Source: Psychromonas arctica DSM 14288 (GTDB lineage: Bacteria > Pseudomonadota > Gammaproteobacteria > Enterobacterales > Psychromonadaceae). Taken from it: a stretch of 51,318 nt of DNA. A program made the translations under genes and the position numbers. The stretch covers positions 1 through 51,318 of the forward strand of contig NZ_AXWP01000052.1 in assembly GCF_000482725.1 (NCBI RefSeq), read 5' to 3'. Below the pieces are notes generated by a model. The model saw only the letters and a program-made list of their open reading frames with translations, ran no database searches and had not been told where the DNA came from. Shown one piece after another: positions 27,483-37,609 of this stretch; position 1 is the first letter of the stretch, and each line of letters starts with the position of its first letter.

Positions 27483-28517
27483 CTACTCCGCGCCGTTAGG
27501 TGGAGCATTGACTGAGTGATGATCAGAGGTCTGCTTTTTTTCTACTTCGTCTTGTTCAAACTCACCTTGGTCAACTGCATCAACTTGATCTCCTACTTTA
27601 ACAAAACCTTGCCCTAAGGTAATAATATCAACATCACCTGTAAAACCTGATAACCATACGCCATCATTATCAGTTTCAACTAATGTAATACCTTGAAAAG
27701 CAACCACGCCATCTTTGACCAGTTTCACACCGAGGTTACCTTGTTCATCTAAAGCTAATGCGGAAGGAGACACATAAATGGCCTCAACTTGATATAAAGG
27801 AATAGCTAGCTTAGCGCTAATACCTGACAGCACTTTTTGCTCTGGATTGGGAAACTCAGCCTCCACCCTAAAAGTACTGCTATCACTGTCAGCCATTGCC
27901 GCAATAAAAGATATTTTCCCCTCGATAATCTCGCCCGATAAGAGCGTTGCATGCACCGTTGATCCTAATTTTAAATCACCCATATAATGCTCGGTGGCAT
28001 CACCTCTAATCACCATCGGGTCAACATTTTCAAGGCTAAAGATAGGATCGCCTACTTGCAAATAATCGCCTAAATCAGAAAACTGTTGCTGTAAAATACC
28101 GTTAAAGGGAGCAACAACACGAGTACGCTTCAACGCTAACTGTAATTGTGCGAGTATCGTTTGTGCAGATAAAAATAAACTGTTCTCCTCGGCTAAACGA
28201 ACACGCCCCTGTAAACCTTTATCATTTAATGACTTCACGGCTTTATAAGTTAATTCTCTTTCCAACAAGCTAGCTTTAGCTTGTTTTAATTGCGCGGCTA
28301 ACTCCCCCTTTTCAATATTAACAATGTTTTTATTGCGTGCAACATAGTCACCTTTATTGGCATTGATACTAATGATTTTACCCGCTATTTCAGCTCGAAT
28401 AACAGCACGACTGTTCGCTTCGCTTCTGCCATAGAGTGTCAGGTATTTAGTGATTTTTTTAGTAACAAAGTGTGTCGTTTGTACTTTAGGTAAGGTAGTT
28501 CGTTGCTCATTATCCAC
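27483..28517 (-). CDS. RND efflux membrane fusion protein (main body, apparently cut from its anchor by a stop codon)
   Basis: This 344-residue frame is the periplasmic adaptor for the RND pump that follows. It has the lipoyl-like half motifs (VIRAEIAGKIISINANKGDYV and RVVAPFNGILQQQFSDLGDY), a helical hairpin between them, and beta-barrel and membrane-proximal domains. As it stands it starts at GTG 28517 with no ribosome site and no signal or membrane segment. Upstream in the same frame, behind a single TAA (28542-28544), is a 42-codon segment with a normal start, ribosome site and membrane helix. Joined, they would make an ordinary adaptor of about 395 residues. So this is probably a recent nonsense mutation, or a sequencing error, in an otherwise intact gene. 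Confidence 0.8.
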   Translation of the reverse strand: MDNEQRTTLPKVQTTHFVTKKITKYLTLYGRSEANSRAVIRAEIAGKIISINANKGDYVARNKNIVNIEKGELAAQLKQAKASLLERELTYKAVKSLNDKGLQGRVRLAEENSLFLSAQTILAQLQLALKRTRVVAPFNGILQQQFSDLGDYLQVGDPIFSLENVDPMVIRGDATEHYMGDLKLGSTVHATLLSGEIIEGKISFIAAMADSDSSTFRVEAEFPNPEQKVLSGISAKLAIPLYQVEAIYVSPSALALDEQGNLGVKLVKDGVVAFQGITLVETDNDGVWLSGFTGDVDIITLGQGFVKVGDQVDAVDQGEFEQDEVEKKQTSDHHSVNAPPNGAE

Positions 28518-28541
28518 TGATTCGCTTTCGAGCTGCGACTG

Positions 28542-28670
28542 TTAATTTGTACTTTCCGCAGTTTCCGTATGGTGGGGTAGCACCATCCAAACAACCAATA
28601 AAATCACAATGACTAATGCAATGAGATAGGGTCTTAAAGTAATAAAAGTGATAATACGAGAGAACATAAA
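28542..28670 (-). pseudogene. N-terminal anchor fragment of the membrane fusion protein
   Basis: ATG at 28670, preceded by AGGG, encodes 42 residues: a short basic start (MFSRIITFITLRPY), a hydrophobic helix (LIALVIVILLVVWMV) and a polar tail ending in TAA. The next eight codons downstream are open and in frame with the adaptor body at 28517. This is the missing membrane anchor of that gene. Nothing else is altered between the pieces, so one base change would restore the gene. Confidence 0.75.
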
Positions 28671-29373
28671 TGACCCTAAAAAGAATGATTCGGTTACAAA
28701 AAATAGACTTATCACCAAGGTAAAGTTATTAACTATTTAAAATAGAGATAAATTAAGGTTGCGATAAAGCAAGGTATCCTTAAATAAGAAGACCTTAAGC
28801 AAAGGATGCAGATAAAAGGGAGCTGTAGCACTTACTTTGATTAAATTGTCCGATGCTAATCACAGTAAATAGCGGATTTATTTCGCAAAATAAAACTCCT
28901 CACGTCTTTATTGTAATTTTTACGATTAACAACTACTTATACATTTTAGTTTTAAATGGCGTCGCTGTATTTGCGTGGCGTGAGCGACTATCGTTCAATG
29001 AAATGAGTTTTCTTACATTGTAATGATACATCTGAGTACAACATCTATCGTCATCGCACACGATGACGGTTTCCCTTATCAGATAAGCCTTACTACCTAA
29101 CCTTGCCAGCAATGTGTCAAAGTAAATCAAAAAGCGCTTAATGTCCCTCATAAAGTGCAGCATGAGTTACAGAATTAAATCGGGTAAATAGAGGGGTAAT
29201 AAATTCAGGATTAGCAGAGTGGATGATATAAATGCGATGGATAAAAGGAATAGTGATTATGGAAGGCTGATAGGCTCGATTATTGAAATTTAATGCTCAC
29301 TAATAATTTTAAAAGTGAGCACTTACATTTTCAACAATGACGCTTGATCATGATTATTCTAACCAATAAAAGA
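28671..29373. other. 703-base gene-poor gap upstream of the efflux operon
   Basis: No gene that I can support. A 76-codon minus-strand frame (28933-29163) has no family resemblance and no clear ribosome site. An inverted repeat CGTCATCG-CACA-CGATGACG (29049-29068) lies within it. No regulator gene, such as a TetR type, accompanies the efflux pump. The right end carries a hairpin after erpA (listed separately). Confidence 0.4.
29294..29321 (-). terminator. Probable terminator after erpA
   Basis: TGCTCACT and AGTGAGCA pair across 12 bases. On the minus strand only a short T-containing stretch (TTAAATTT) follows, so termination may be weak. It lies 53 bases past the erpA stop. Confidence 0.5.
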
Positions 29374-29724
29374 TTAGATAGAGAACGAAGATCCACAACC
29401 ACAAGTTGCTGTAGCATTTGGATTATTAACTAAAAAGCGAGAACCTTCTAAACCATCAACAAAATCCACTGTACCGCCAACAAGATATTGCAAGCTCATC
29501 GGGTCAACTGATAAGGTCACACCACTATTCTCAATTAAAGTATCGTCATCATTTACTTTTTCATCAAAAGTGAAGCCATACGAAAAACCAGAACAACCGC
29601 CGCCTGTGACATAAACACGTAATTTCAGATCAGGATTTTCCTCTTCTGCAATCAACGTTTTAACTCGATTTGCTGCGTTATCACTGAAATAAATCGGTAA
29701 CGCTATTTCCACTTCGCTTGTCAT
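29374..29724 (-). CDS. erpA: Iron-sulfur cluster insertion protein ErpA
   Basis: A 116-residue A-type Fe-S carrier. The three ligand cysteines are at C44 ([11 protein letters not shown]) and C108/C110 ([10 protein letters not shown]). In E. coli ErpA is essential for maturing IspG/IspH and other Fe-S enzymes. A weak AGGA-type site precedes the start. It is the last gene of clcA-DUF6776-erpA on the minus strand. In E. coli hemL, clcA and erpA are also neighbours. Confidence 0.95.
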   Translation of the reverse strand: MTSEVEIALPIYFSDNAANRVKTLIAEEENPDLKLRVYVTGGGCSGFSYGFTFDEKVNDDDTLIENSGVTLSVDPMSLQYLVGGTVDFVDGLEGSRFLVNNPNATATCGCGSSFSI

Positions 29725-29803
29725 TATAATTTTTAGTCCTATTAGTTTGCCCGAACCTATTATCTAATACCTGACTAATTTGTTCAAGTATAAGCGGAAT
29801 GAT

Positions 29804-30532
29804 TTATTCACTCTCTTCTTGAGTTTCTAATTCTTTAAGCGATGAACCACCATTTTCGATAAAATCTTTCCAGTCATAAATTTTTTCTACACGTTGAGAA
29901 CGACTCCAACGAGAACCATTAGCATCAGCAGATACAAATATTTGTTCCACTTTTGCCTTTTTAGGTAAGACGAACTCCCCCTTTAAGGTTTGGAAGTATT
30001 TAAACTTAAATGCGCCGCTAAAATCTTTATCAAGTTCGCTCAACTTAATTGGTTTTGCAGTTCCTTCACTGTCATCCGCGCCAGCAAAAGTAATATCAAC
30101 ACTCCCCGTTAAAACATGTCGCCCCGTTTGAGTTTGCATTAACACTAACTCATATGACCAATGATTTTTTTCTGCAGCCTGAGTGACGGTAAATGAATAG
30201 ACATTTAATCCGCTTACAGAAAGACCAGGTGCAACCACTTGCTCATAAAAATATAATTTATTATTACTCGCATCTAGCGCTTGGTTCAACGTTTTATTTT
30301 CAACGACTAATGTTTCATTAACTTGCTTTTCAGCGATAAAATCGGCTTGAATTAAACTTAACTGTTGGGTTAGCTCTTGATTTTCTGCATTTAGGCTGGC
30401 GGCATCTAACTCTAATAAATGAATACTATTGTATAAAATATCTTGTTTAAATTTCCCTACCATAAAACCAAAGTAAGCAAACAATAAACTAATAGTTAAC
30501 CATTTAAAAAAGCTCTTTCTATAACCGCGCAT
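29804..30532 (-). CDS. DUF6776 family membrane-anchored protein
   Basis: A 242-residue protein. An N-terminal helix (WLTISLLFAYFGFMVG) anchors it in the membrane. A coiled coil at about 40-95 (LNAENQELTQQL, then LVVENKTLNQAL) and a beta-rich domain follow; the domain contains YFYEQVVAPG-like sequence and FKYFQTLKGEFVLP. This matches my memory of DUF6776, often placed beside erpA. Its function is unknown. It begins 12 bases after clcA and precedes erpA by 79 bases. Confidence 0.7.
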   Translation of the reverse strand: MRGYRKSFFKWLTISLLFAYFGFMVGKFKQDILYNSIHLLELDAASLNAENQELTQQLSLIQADFIAEKQVNETLVVENKTLNQALDASNNKLYFYEQVVAPGLSVSGLNVYSFTVTQAAEKNHWSYELVLMQTQTGRHVLTGSVDITFAGADDSEGTAKPIKLSELDKDFSGAFKFKYFQTLKGEFVLPKKAKVEQIFVSADANGSRWSRSQRVEKIYDWKDFIENGGSSLKELETQEESE

Positions 30533-30543
30533 ACAGTTCCTTC

Positions 30544-31956
30544 TTACTTATATTTATCATTAATACGGAACATTGCTTTATCCGTTGTTTGTTGACGTTT
30601 GGCACGCATTGATAATTTCAATGTTCTTTCTAATAATTGAGTATAAATAGGACGGCCCCCTAACGTTTGAGCAACCATAGTGGAACCTAAACAAGTAACA
30701 ATTAATGGTAAAATCATTTCATAATTACTGGTCATTTCTATTACCAATAAAATGCCAGTGATCGGCGCACGTACTGTTGCCGCAAATAACCCGCCCATTC
30801 CTGCAATCGCAAAAGCGCCTGGGTCAGTGATCAACTCAGGAAATAATGCCTGAGCAATAACGCCAAATAACATGCCAAATAAAGTACCTAATGCAAGCGT
30901 GGGCGCAAATACGCCACCAGGCGCGCCAGAGCCAAAGCTGATTAAAGTGGTGAATGTACGTAAAATAAATAAAAGCAGCAAGCCCCCAGCAAGGTATTGC
31001 CCTCCCTCCACATGCGGAATTAATTCAAGACCACTAAATGCGATATCAGGTTCAATCACAGACAACGCACCAAATAACGCCCCTAAAAATAAGCCAATAC
31101 CTACAAAACGCCAGCGTTGATTTTGATGAATAGACAAATACATGTCCTGTGTCGCTAAGACCATCTTATTAAAAAAAATACCAATCACACCAAAACAAAA
31201 ACCTAAAATAAGGTAGAAGCCTAATGTGTATAAGTCAGGATGAGAATATTGTGTGACCGTTACAACGGCATCTTGATCAGTGAACAAGCGCATCACGATA
31301 GTCGCCATAACGGCACTCATAAATACACTCTTAGTAGAGGTTAAACTGTAATTAAATTGTGAACGCATCTCTTCAATAACAAACATAATGCCAGCTAAGG
31401 GGGCATTAAAAGCGGCGGCTAAACCACCGGCAGCACCCGCGGCTAATAAAGCTTGCGCATCCACTTTATCGACTTTGAATAAATCTGAAATCATTCGTCC
31501 GACATTCGCACCAAGCTGAACCGAAGGACCTTCACGCCCAAGCGCCATGCCGCTACCTAATGCCAGCAAACCACCAAAAAACTTAACTGGAATAACGCGT
31601 TTCCAACGTACTGGTCGCATTCCTTCCATCGCACCTTCTATTTCAGGAATACCACTGCCGCCGGCTTCTGGTGCAAAACGATGAGTGATGTAAAAAGCAG
31701 TTCCAGCCATTAAAGATGAGACAGGAATGGCAATCAGCCATAATGGCAGACCGCTGTCACCATAGGTATGGATAAATTCTAGGCGCATTTCTGATACCCA
31801 AACAATGCCGTGGTCAAATAATGCAGAGACGGTCCCAGCTAAGAGTCCAATAAAAATAGAAAGCCATATTAATAAAGCGCTACTTTTTCTGGTGAAAAAA
31901 CGTTCAATAAAACGCTTTAATCCATTAATAAAAACCGACGGCAATGCTATTTTCAT
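30544..31956 (-). CDS. clcA: H+/Cl- exchange transporter ClcA
   Basis: A CLC antiporter of the inner membrane, which in relatives helps acid resistance. Selectivity motifs are all present: GSGIPEIEG with the chloride-coordinating serine, GREGPSVQLG with the gating glutamate, FVIEEMR with the proton-path glutamate, and the late tyrosine in RPIYTQ. I start at 31956, giving 470 residues, the same as E. coli (473). The ATG at 32022 would add 22 residues with no ribosome site. It is divergent from hemL and heads the clcA-DUF6776-erpA run. Confidence 0.95.
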   Translation of the reverse strand: MKIALPSVFINGLKRFIERFFTRKSSALLIWLSIFIGLLAGTVSALFDHGIVWVSEMRLEFIHTYGDSGLPLWLIAIPVSSLMAGTAFYITHRFAPEAGGSGIPEIEGAMEGMRPVRWKRVIPVKFFGGLLALGSGMALGREGPSVQLGANVGRMISDLFKVDKVDAQALLAAGAAGGLAAAFNAPLAGIMFVIEEMRSQFNYSLTSTKSVFMSAVMATIVMRLFTDQDAVVTVTQYSHPDLYTLGFYLILGFCFGVIGIFFNKMVLATQDMYLSIHQNQRWRFVGIGLFLGALFGALSVIEPDIAFSGLELIPHVEGGQYLAGGLLLLFILRTFTTLISFGSGAPGGVFAPTLALGTLFGMLFGVIAQALFPELITDPGAFAIAGMGGLFAATVRAPITGILLVIEMTSNYEMILPLIVTCLGSTMVAQTLGGRPIYTQLLERTLKLSMRAKRQQTTDKAMFRINDKYK

Positions 31957-32168
31957 AAATGCAGTACAACCTAAACGAGAAAGTGAAGAAAAACTAATAT
32001 TATAATAAAAATAATCATTCAAATTACTTGATTGGTATCATGTTAACAAACATTTAAACGATAAACCCCTGTTAAAATCATTATCGACTCTGCTTTGTCA
32101 GTTGCATCTTGATTTATCATGGGTATATTGCAGTTTCTCTCGACTTAAAAATAATTAATGGGATGCTT

Positions 32169-33446
32169 ATGAGCAAATCAACTGAACTATTTAGCCGTGC
32201 ACAATCTATTATTCCTGGTGGTGTAAACTCACCGGTTCGCGCATTTAATGGCGTTGGTGGCGGCCCTTTATTCATACAAAAAGCACAAGATGCTTACATT
32301 TATGATGTAGATGACAAACAATATATTGATTACGTCGGTTCATGGGGACCTATGATTTTAGGTCATAACCACCCAGCGATAAAAAAAGCCGTGATTGATG
32401 CCGCTGAAAATGGCCTTAGCTTTGGTGCGCCAACTGAAATTGAAATCACCATGGCAGAAAAAGTACAGCAGCTAGTTCCATCTATGCAACAAATTCGCAT
32501 GGTAAGTTCAGGTACTGAAGCGACGATGAGTGCAATTCGCTTAGCTCGCGGGTTTACAGGCCGAGATAAAATATTAAAATTTGAGGGTTGCTACCACGGC
32601 CATGCTGATTCTTTATTAGTCAAAGCCGGCTCTGGCGCATTAACCTTGGGTCAACCAAGTTCACCGGGCATTCCAGCTGATTTTGCTAAACACACCTTAA
32701 CCGCTAACTTTAATGATCTCGCCTCTGTTGAAGCATTATTTGCAGAATATAAAGACCAAATATCTTGTATTATTGTTGAACCCGTTGCAGGTAACATGAA
32801 CTGTATTCCGCCAGCGGCCGGTTTCTTACAAGGGTTACGAGATATCTGTGACCAACATAAAGCTTTGTTGATTTTTGATGAAGTAATGACTGGTTTCCGT
32901 GTTGCACTTGGCGGTGCTCAAGCGCTTTATAATATCAAACCAGATTTAACAACCTTAGGTAAAGTGATTGGCGGCGGCATGCCTGTCGGCGCATTTGGTG
33001 GTAGCCGTGAAGTGATGCAATTTATTGCACCAACGGGCCCTGTTTACCAAGCGGGTACCTTATCGGGCAACCCAATTGCAATGCATGCAGGTTTAGCGTC
33101 ATTAACGGCTTTAGATACACCTGAATACAAGCAACTAGCCATTAAAACTAAGAAACTTGCAGAAGGTTTAAAGCAAGCAGCAACTGAAGAAGGTATCGCG
33201 CTTAGTGTGAATTATGCTGGCGGCATGTTTGGTTTCTTCTTTACCAATGAAGCAGAAGTTACTAATTTCCAACAAGTGTGTGCCTGTGATATTGAAAGAT
33301 TCAAAAAATTCTTCCATTTGATGTTAGATCAAGGTATTTACCTTGCTCCTTCAGCATATGAAGCTGGATTTTTATCATTAGCACATACTGAGCAAGATAT
33401 TAACGACACAATCTCAGCGGCTAAAAAAGCATTTTCTCAGTTATAA
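32169..33446 (+). CDS. hemL: Glutamate-1-semialdehyde 2,1-aminomutase
   Basis: This PLP enzyme makes 5-aminolevulinate from glutamate 1-semialdehyde in the C5 route to heme. [30 protein letters not shown], the aspartate region [13 protein letters not shown] and the PLP lysine in [18 protein letters not shown] (around residue 265) are intact. The start at 32169 gives 425 residues (E. coli 426) and follows GGGA by six bases; an upstream ATG at 32109 is unlikely. It is divergent from clcA, as in E. coli. Confidence 0.97.
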   Translation: MSKSTELFSRAQSIIPGGVNSPVRAFNGVGGGPLFIQKAQDAYIYDVDDKQYIDYVGSWGPMILGHNHPAIKKAVIDAAENGLSFGAPTEIEITMAEKVQQLVPSMQQIRMVSSGTEATMSAIRLARGFTGRDKILKFEGCYHGHADSLLVKAGSGALTLGQPSSPGIPADFAKHTLTANFNDLASVEALFAEYKDQISCIIVEPVAGNMNCIPPAAGFLQGLRDICDQHKALLIFDEVMTGFRVALGGAQALYNIKPDLTTLGKVIGGGMPVGAFGGSREVMQFIAPTGPVYQAGTLSGNPIAMHAGLASLTALDTPEYKQLAIKTKKLAEGLKQAATEEGIALSVNYAGGMFGFFFTNEAEVTNFQQVCACDIERFKKFFHLMLDQGIYLAPSAYEAGFLSLAHTEQDINDTISAAKKAFSQL

Positions 33447-33888
33447 ATATTCTTTATAGCGTCATAAACTGACTGAGCAATAAAGCGCATTTTAAAAGTT
33501 ATCAAACAACAACTAAAATGCGCTAAAGAGAAAGCTAGATAAATAGTAAAATAGATAAATAGATAAATAGTAAATCGAATAAAGTCATCAATCTTCTCTA
33601 TTTATCATCAATGTTCTCTTGTTCAAGCTAAACAGTCATCTCAATGCGACTTGTTTAGCTTGTCTATCCATCTTCCAATACATCCTTAAAACACAATCAC
33701 CATTTAACTCAATCGCCATTATTATTCTGCTCAAAATAAACGATCAAGGCTAACTTGCTGTAATTTAGCTCTATTAATGCATTTTTTTCACACTTAATTC
33801 GCACAAATTCATTTCTATTTCTGTCTTAGAATACAAGTGCTGTATACTCACGCTTTATTTATCCATTACCAATATAGGGCTGTACAAT
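33447..33888. other. 442-base gap between hemL and parC
   Basis: No gene. It holds AGCGCATTTT / AAAATGCGCT (33484-33493 and 33515-33524), a perfect ten-base inverted repeat with a 21-base loop and no T run. Then comes a simple-sequence tract of AGATAAAT / AATAGTAA units (33537-33574). The parC promoter should be near 33820-33870, but I cannot define it well. Confidence 0.45.
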
Positions 33889-36168
33889 ATGAGTGACGTG
33901 TTAGACATGAGTTTAGAAGGCGTGGAGCAATTATCGCTCGCTAAATTTACTGAAGATGCTTATCTCAACTATTCCATGTATGTGATCATGGACCGTGCAC
34001 TTCCGCATATCAGCGATGGGTTAAAACCCGTACAACGCCGTATTGTTTTCGCTATGTCTGAGTTAGGTTTATCAGCTTTAGCAAAATATAAAAAATCTGC
34101 TCGTACTGTCGGTGACGTATTAGGTAAATATCACCCTCATGGTGATAGTGCTTGTTATGAAGCGATGGTATTAATGGCACAGCCCTTCTCCTACCGTTAC
34201 CCATTAATCGATGGTCAAGGTAACTGGGGTGCGCCCGATGATCCAAAATCATTTGCTGCGATGCGTTATACCGAATCTCGTTTATCTGCTTTTTCTGAGT
34301 TATTACTGTCTGAAATTGGCCAAGGTACAACGGATTGGAAACCGAACTTTGATGGCACCTTAAAAGAACCTGAATTATTACCCGCTCGTTTGCCGCATAT
34401 TTTGTTAAATGGTATCACAGGTATCGCTGTGGGTATGGCGACAGATATTCCGCCGCATAATGCGCGAGAAGTAGCCGACGCTTGTTTACACCTGATTGAT
34501 AACCCAAAAGCTTCATTAGAAGATTTAATGGAGTTTGTACAAGGTCCTGATTACCCTACGGAAGCTGAAATCATCACACCGCGTAGTGAAATCGTTAATA
34601 TCTATAAGACCGGACGTGGTAGTTTCAAAAGTCGTGCAGTTTATATCGTAGAAAGTGGTGAAATCGTGGTCACTGCTTTGCCGCATCGAGTGTCAGGCGG
34701 CAAAATATTAAAAGATATTGCTAAACAGATGCAGGATAAAAAGCTACCAATGGTGGCTGATTTGCGCGATGAGTCAGACCATGAAAATCCAACACGCTTA
34801 GTGATCATTCCGCGTTCAAATAGAATCGATATTGAAGCATTAATGAATCATCTTTTTGCTTCTACAGATTTAGAAGTCAGCCATAAAGTAAACCTTAATA
34901 TGCTGGGATTAAACCAACGCCCAAGTGTCAAAGGCTTAGTCACTATTTTAAGTGAATGGTTAGTCTATCGTCGTAATACAGTACGTCGCCGCCTACAACA
35001 TCGTTTAGATAAGATTTTAGCCCGCGTTCATATTTTAGAGGGTTTATTAATTGCCTACTTAAATATCGATGAAGTGATTGAAATCATACGTACCTATGAT
35101 GACGCAAAAGCGGAGCTAATGTCTCGTTACTCATTATCCGATACGCAAGCGCATGCCATTCTAGAAATTAAACTACGCCAATTAGCTAAACTTGAAGAAA
35201 TTCAAATTCGTAGCGAAATGGCAGAGCTTTCTGAAGAACAAAAGAAATTAGAACAACTACTTAGCTCAGACAGACGCTTAAATACGCTAGTAAAAAAAGA
35301 GATCAAAGCAGATGCTGATAAATACGGTGATGACCGTCGTTCACCAATGGTTGAAAGATTAGAAGCAAAAGCATTAACTGAAAAAGAATTAATGCCAAGT
35401 GAATCAGTGACAGTTGTATTATCAACACAGGGCTGGGTGCGCAGTGCTAAAGGTCACGATGTTGATCCACAAGCTCTGAGCTATAAAGCCGGTGATGAAT
35501 ACCTAACTAGCTGCCAAGGTAAAAGCAATCAAAGCTGTCTATTTATTGATACTACAGGCCGTGTTTATTCATTAGATGCACACTCCTTACCCTCAGCTCG
35601 TTCTCAAGGTGAGCCACTAACGGGTCGGTTCAATCAAAATGAAAACGTACCTTTTGCCTGTGTATTGATGGGAGATGATTCAGATCGTTATATTATCAGC
35701 AGTGACCATGGTTATGGATTTGTAGCCAATTTAAGTGATATTAATAGCCGTAATAAAAACGGTAAAGCTTTGATCAACCTAACTACTAATGCCCATTTAC
35801 TCGCGCCACAAAAATTATCAAATAATAAACTCGACTTATGCTTAACCATCAGTAATGAAGGTCGCATGTTAATTTTTCCAGTTGCAAGTCTACCAAGCTT
35901 GAGTAAGGGTAAAGGTAACAAGATGATCAACATCATGACAGCTAAAGCGACTAAACGAGAAGAGTTTGTTACTATGCTGAAAATTATCTCGCCAGAAAGT
36001 GCAGTCACCTTGCATGCAGGTAAACGTAAGCTTACTTTAAAGCCAAGCGATTTAGCGCATTATCAAGGTGAACGTGGCCGTCGTGGTAACAAATTACCAC
36101 GTGGTTTACAGCGCGTTGATAATATTGAAGTCATTACATCTGAAGTTGAACAAGAAGAGAACCAATAA
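33889..36168 (+). CDS. parC: DNA topoisomerase IV subunit A
   Basis: The 759-residue cutting subunit of topoisomerase IV, which separates daughter chromosomes. The breakage domain includes DGLKPVQRR, the quinolone region [16 protein letters not shown] and RYTES with the active tyrosine (Y127). Positions equal to E. coli Ser80 and Glu84 are S87 and E91, the susceptible types. The C-terminal pinwheel has repeated blades and ends with the [10 protein letters not shown] and [11 protein letters not shown] stretches. parE is not adjacent. plsC follows after three bases, as in E. coli. Confidence 0.97.
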   Translation: MSDVLDMSLEGVEQLSLAKFTEDAYLNYSMYVIMDRALPHISDGLKPVQRRIVFAMSELGLSALAKYKKSARTVGDVLGKYHPHGDSACYEAMVLMAQPFSYRYPLIDGQGNWGAPDDPKSFAAMRYTESRLSAFSELLLSEIGQGTTDWKPNFDGTLKEPELLPARLPHILLNGITGIAVGMATDIPPHNAREVADACLHLIDNPKASLEDLMEFVQGPDYPTEAEIITPRSEIVNIYKTGRGSFKSRAVYIVESGEIVVTALPHRVSGGKILKDIAKQMQDKKLPMVADLRDESDHENPTRLVIIPRSNRIDIEALMNHLFASTDLEVSHKVNLNMLGLNQRPSVKGLVTILSEWLVYRRNTVRRRLQHRLDKILARVHILEGLLIAYLNIDEVIEIIRTYDDAKAELMSRYSLSDTQAHAILEIKLRQLAKLEEIQIRSEMAELSEEQKKLEQLLSSDRRLNTLVKKEIKADADKYGDDRRSPMVERLEAKALTEKELMPSESVTVVLSTQGWVRSAKGHDVDPQALSYKAGDEYLTSCQGKSNQSCLFIDTTGRVYSLDAHSLPSARSQGEPLTGRFNQNENVPFACVLMGDDSDRYIISSDHGYGFVANLSDINSRNKNGKALINLTTNAHLLAPQKLSNNKLDLCLTISNEGRMLIFPVASLPSLSKGKGNKMINIMTAKATKREEFVTMLKIISPESAVTLHAGKRKLTLKPSDLAHYQGERGRRGNKLPRGLQRVDNIEVITSEVEQEENQ

Positions 36169-36171
36169 ACT

Positions 36172-36915
36172 ATGTTATTTATTATCAGAGCAATTTTAAT
36201 TATTGTTGCCGTTATTCTAATGAGTGCGTACTCACTCTTTTACTGTATTTTGAGTCCACGTAATCCTAAAAACACCTATCACTTTGCGATGTTATTTAGC
36301 AAAATGTCACGTTTAGTAGGATTAAAAGTCACGGTTCGAGTACCTGAAAGTGCCAAAAATAATGGCTCTGTTGTTTATATTGCAAATCATCAAAACAATT
36401 ACGATATGGTCACTACAACAGGTGCGGTTCAACCGGGCTCTGTCACTATCGGTAAAAAAAGTCTGGTATTGATTCCATTCTTCGGCATTATTTACTGGTT
36501 AACGGGTAATATTTTGATTGATCGTGACAATAAAGATAAATCAAAAAATACGATCACCGACGTAGTAGAACAAATGCGCGCTAAAAACTTAGGCGTGTGG
36601 ATATTCCCTGAAGGCACTCGTAGCCGCGGCCGTGGTTTAATGCCGTTTAAAATGGGTGCATTCCATACAGCATTACAAGCAGGTGTAAACGTGGTCCCCA
36701 CAGTCGTATCTAATACGCATCAACAAGTTAACTTAAATCGTTGGGATAATGGCGAAGTGATTGTTGAAATGTTAGATCCGATTGATATTACCCAATACAA
36801 AAAGCGTGAAATTCGTCGCTTAATGAATGATTCTTATGAGATCATGCTAGCCAAATACAAACAACTTAATGAAGAAGTGAATCGTCCAGATTCTAATACC
36901 GATTGTTGTAAATAA
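36172..36915 (+). CDS. plsC: 1-acyl-sn-glycerol-3-phosphate acyltransferase
   Basis: A 247-residue inner-membrane enzyme that makes phosphatidic acid from lysophosphatidic acid. Motif I HQNNYD (H73-D78) is the catalytic HX4D, motif III is FPEGTRS (from F145), and the N-terminus is a hydrophobic helix. The close parC-plsC junction matches the enterobacterial gene order, so the two are probably co-transcribed. Confidence 0.96.
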   Translation: MLFIIRAILIIVAVILMSAYSLFYCILSPRNPKNTYHFAMLFSKMSRLVGLKVTVRVPESAKNNGSVVYIANHQNNYDMVTTTGAVQPGSVTIGKKSLVLIPFFGIIYWLTGNILIDRDNKDKSKNTITDVVEQMRAKNLGVWIFPEGTRSRGRGLMPFKMGAFHTALQAGVNVVPTVVSNTHQQVNLNRWDNGEVIVEMLDPIDITQYKKREIRRLMNDSYEIMLAKYKQLNEEVNRPDSNTDCCK

Positions 36916-36941
36916 TTCACTTAGATAGAGAAGAGATAAAA

Positions 36942-37307
36942 ATGTCAGAAGAACTTACACATGAAGAACTATTAGCGGAATTAGCTGAAGAAACAGCAGA
37001 AATTGTTGAGGCTATTTTAGAAGACGGCAGTAACCCTGATGCTGTTTATATGATTGAACATCACCTATCTTGTGATAACTTTGACGTATTAGAAAAAGCC
37101 GCTATCGCTTGTTTCAAAAAAGGTTATGAGGTAACCGACCCTGAAGAGTTAGAGCTAGAAGATGGCTCAATTATTCTTAGCTTTGATGTGGTTGTTGAAA
37201 TGAACTTAGATGAAGAAGCTATTTTTGAAGACATTGAAAAACTAGTCGCATTAGCTAAATCATTTGATATTGACTATGACGGTTGGGGCACTTACCCTGA
37301 AGAATAA
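36942..37307 (+). CDS. rraB: Regulator of RNase E activity B
   Basis: A 121-residue acidic protein. EAILEDGSNPDAVYMIEHHL, KKGYEVTDPEELELEDG and the closing DIDYDGWGTYPEE align well with E. coli RraB, which binds RNase E and limits its activity. It lacks the long acidic tail of the E. coli protein. It follows plsC by 26 bases with a GAGA ribosome site and ends the parC-plsC-rraB run at a strong terminator. Confidence 0.92.
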   Translation: MSEELTHEELLAELAEETAEIVEAILEDGSNPDAVYMIEHHLSCDNFDVLEKAAIACFKKGYEVTDPEELELEDGSIILSFDVVVEMNLDEEAIFEDIEKLVALAKSFDIDYDGWGTYPEE

Positions 37308-37339
37308 GGCTTAAACTTCATTAGTTAACATCTATAAAA

Positions 37340-37367
37340 AACCAAGCTTATTGCTTGGTTTTTTTAT
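37340..37367 (+). terminator. Terminator of parC-plsC-rraB
   Basis: AACCAAGC, a TTATT loop and GCTTGGTT form a perfect eight-pair stem, followed by TTTTTTT-type sequence. It lies 32 bases after the rraB stop. Confidence 0.9.
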
Positions 37368-37382
37368 ATTTATTTTTATGAA

Positions 37383-37545
37383 TAATGCCAACTACATTAA
37401 ATAAGTAATCTAAATTTTTGCACAGAAAAAATGATTTAGTTTAAGGTGTAAGTTGAGGTAAATGGTTGTTCCCCTCTACAAAACTTACAACAAAAATAGT
37501 TATTTTAACAAGTAAAATAGATCAGTTAATTAGTGTGATTAATAT
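37383..37545. repeat. MITE-like element, copy 2 (inverted relative to copy 1)
   Basis: This ~163-base unit is the reverse complement of the repeat at 9951-10120. Both share CATTAAATAAG, ATTTAGTTTAAGG-type blocks, TGGTTGTTCCC and the long stretch GTTATTTTAACAAGTAAAAT. Its ends are imperfect inverted repeats. It lies directly after the rraB terminator and fills the gap to the DUF2750 gene. Confidence 0.75.
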
Positions 37546-37609
37546 AAATTCAGATTTTAATAACGTACTAATAAAAATCGCTAATAAAGAAATACTATGA
37601 ATAAATTAA

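Noticed and set aside
28933-29163. 76-codon minus-strand frame in the gap upstream of the efflux operon
   Set aside because: No recognisable family, no clear ribosome site, and it spans a perfect inverted repeat. Kept only as a note.
33537-33574. Repeats of AGATAAAT/AATAGTAA considered as iterons or CRISPR
   Set aside because: Simple AT-rich slippage tract with irregular spacing and no replication or cas gene nearby.
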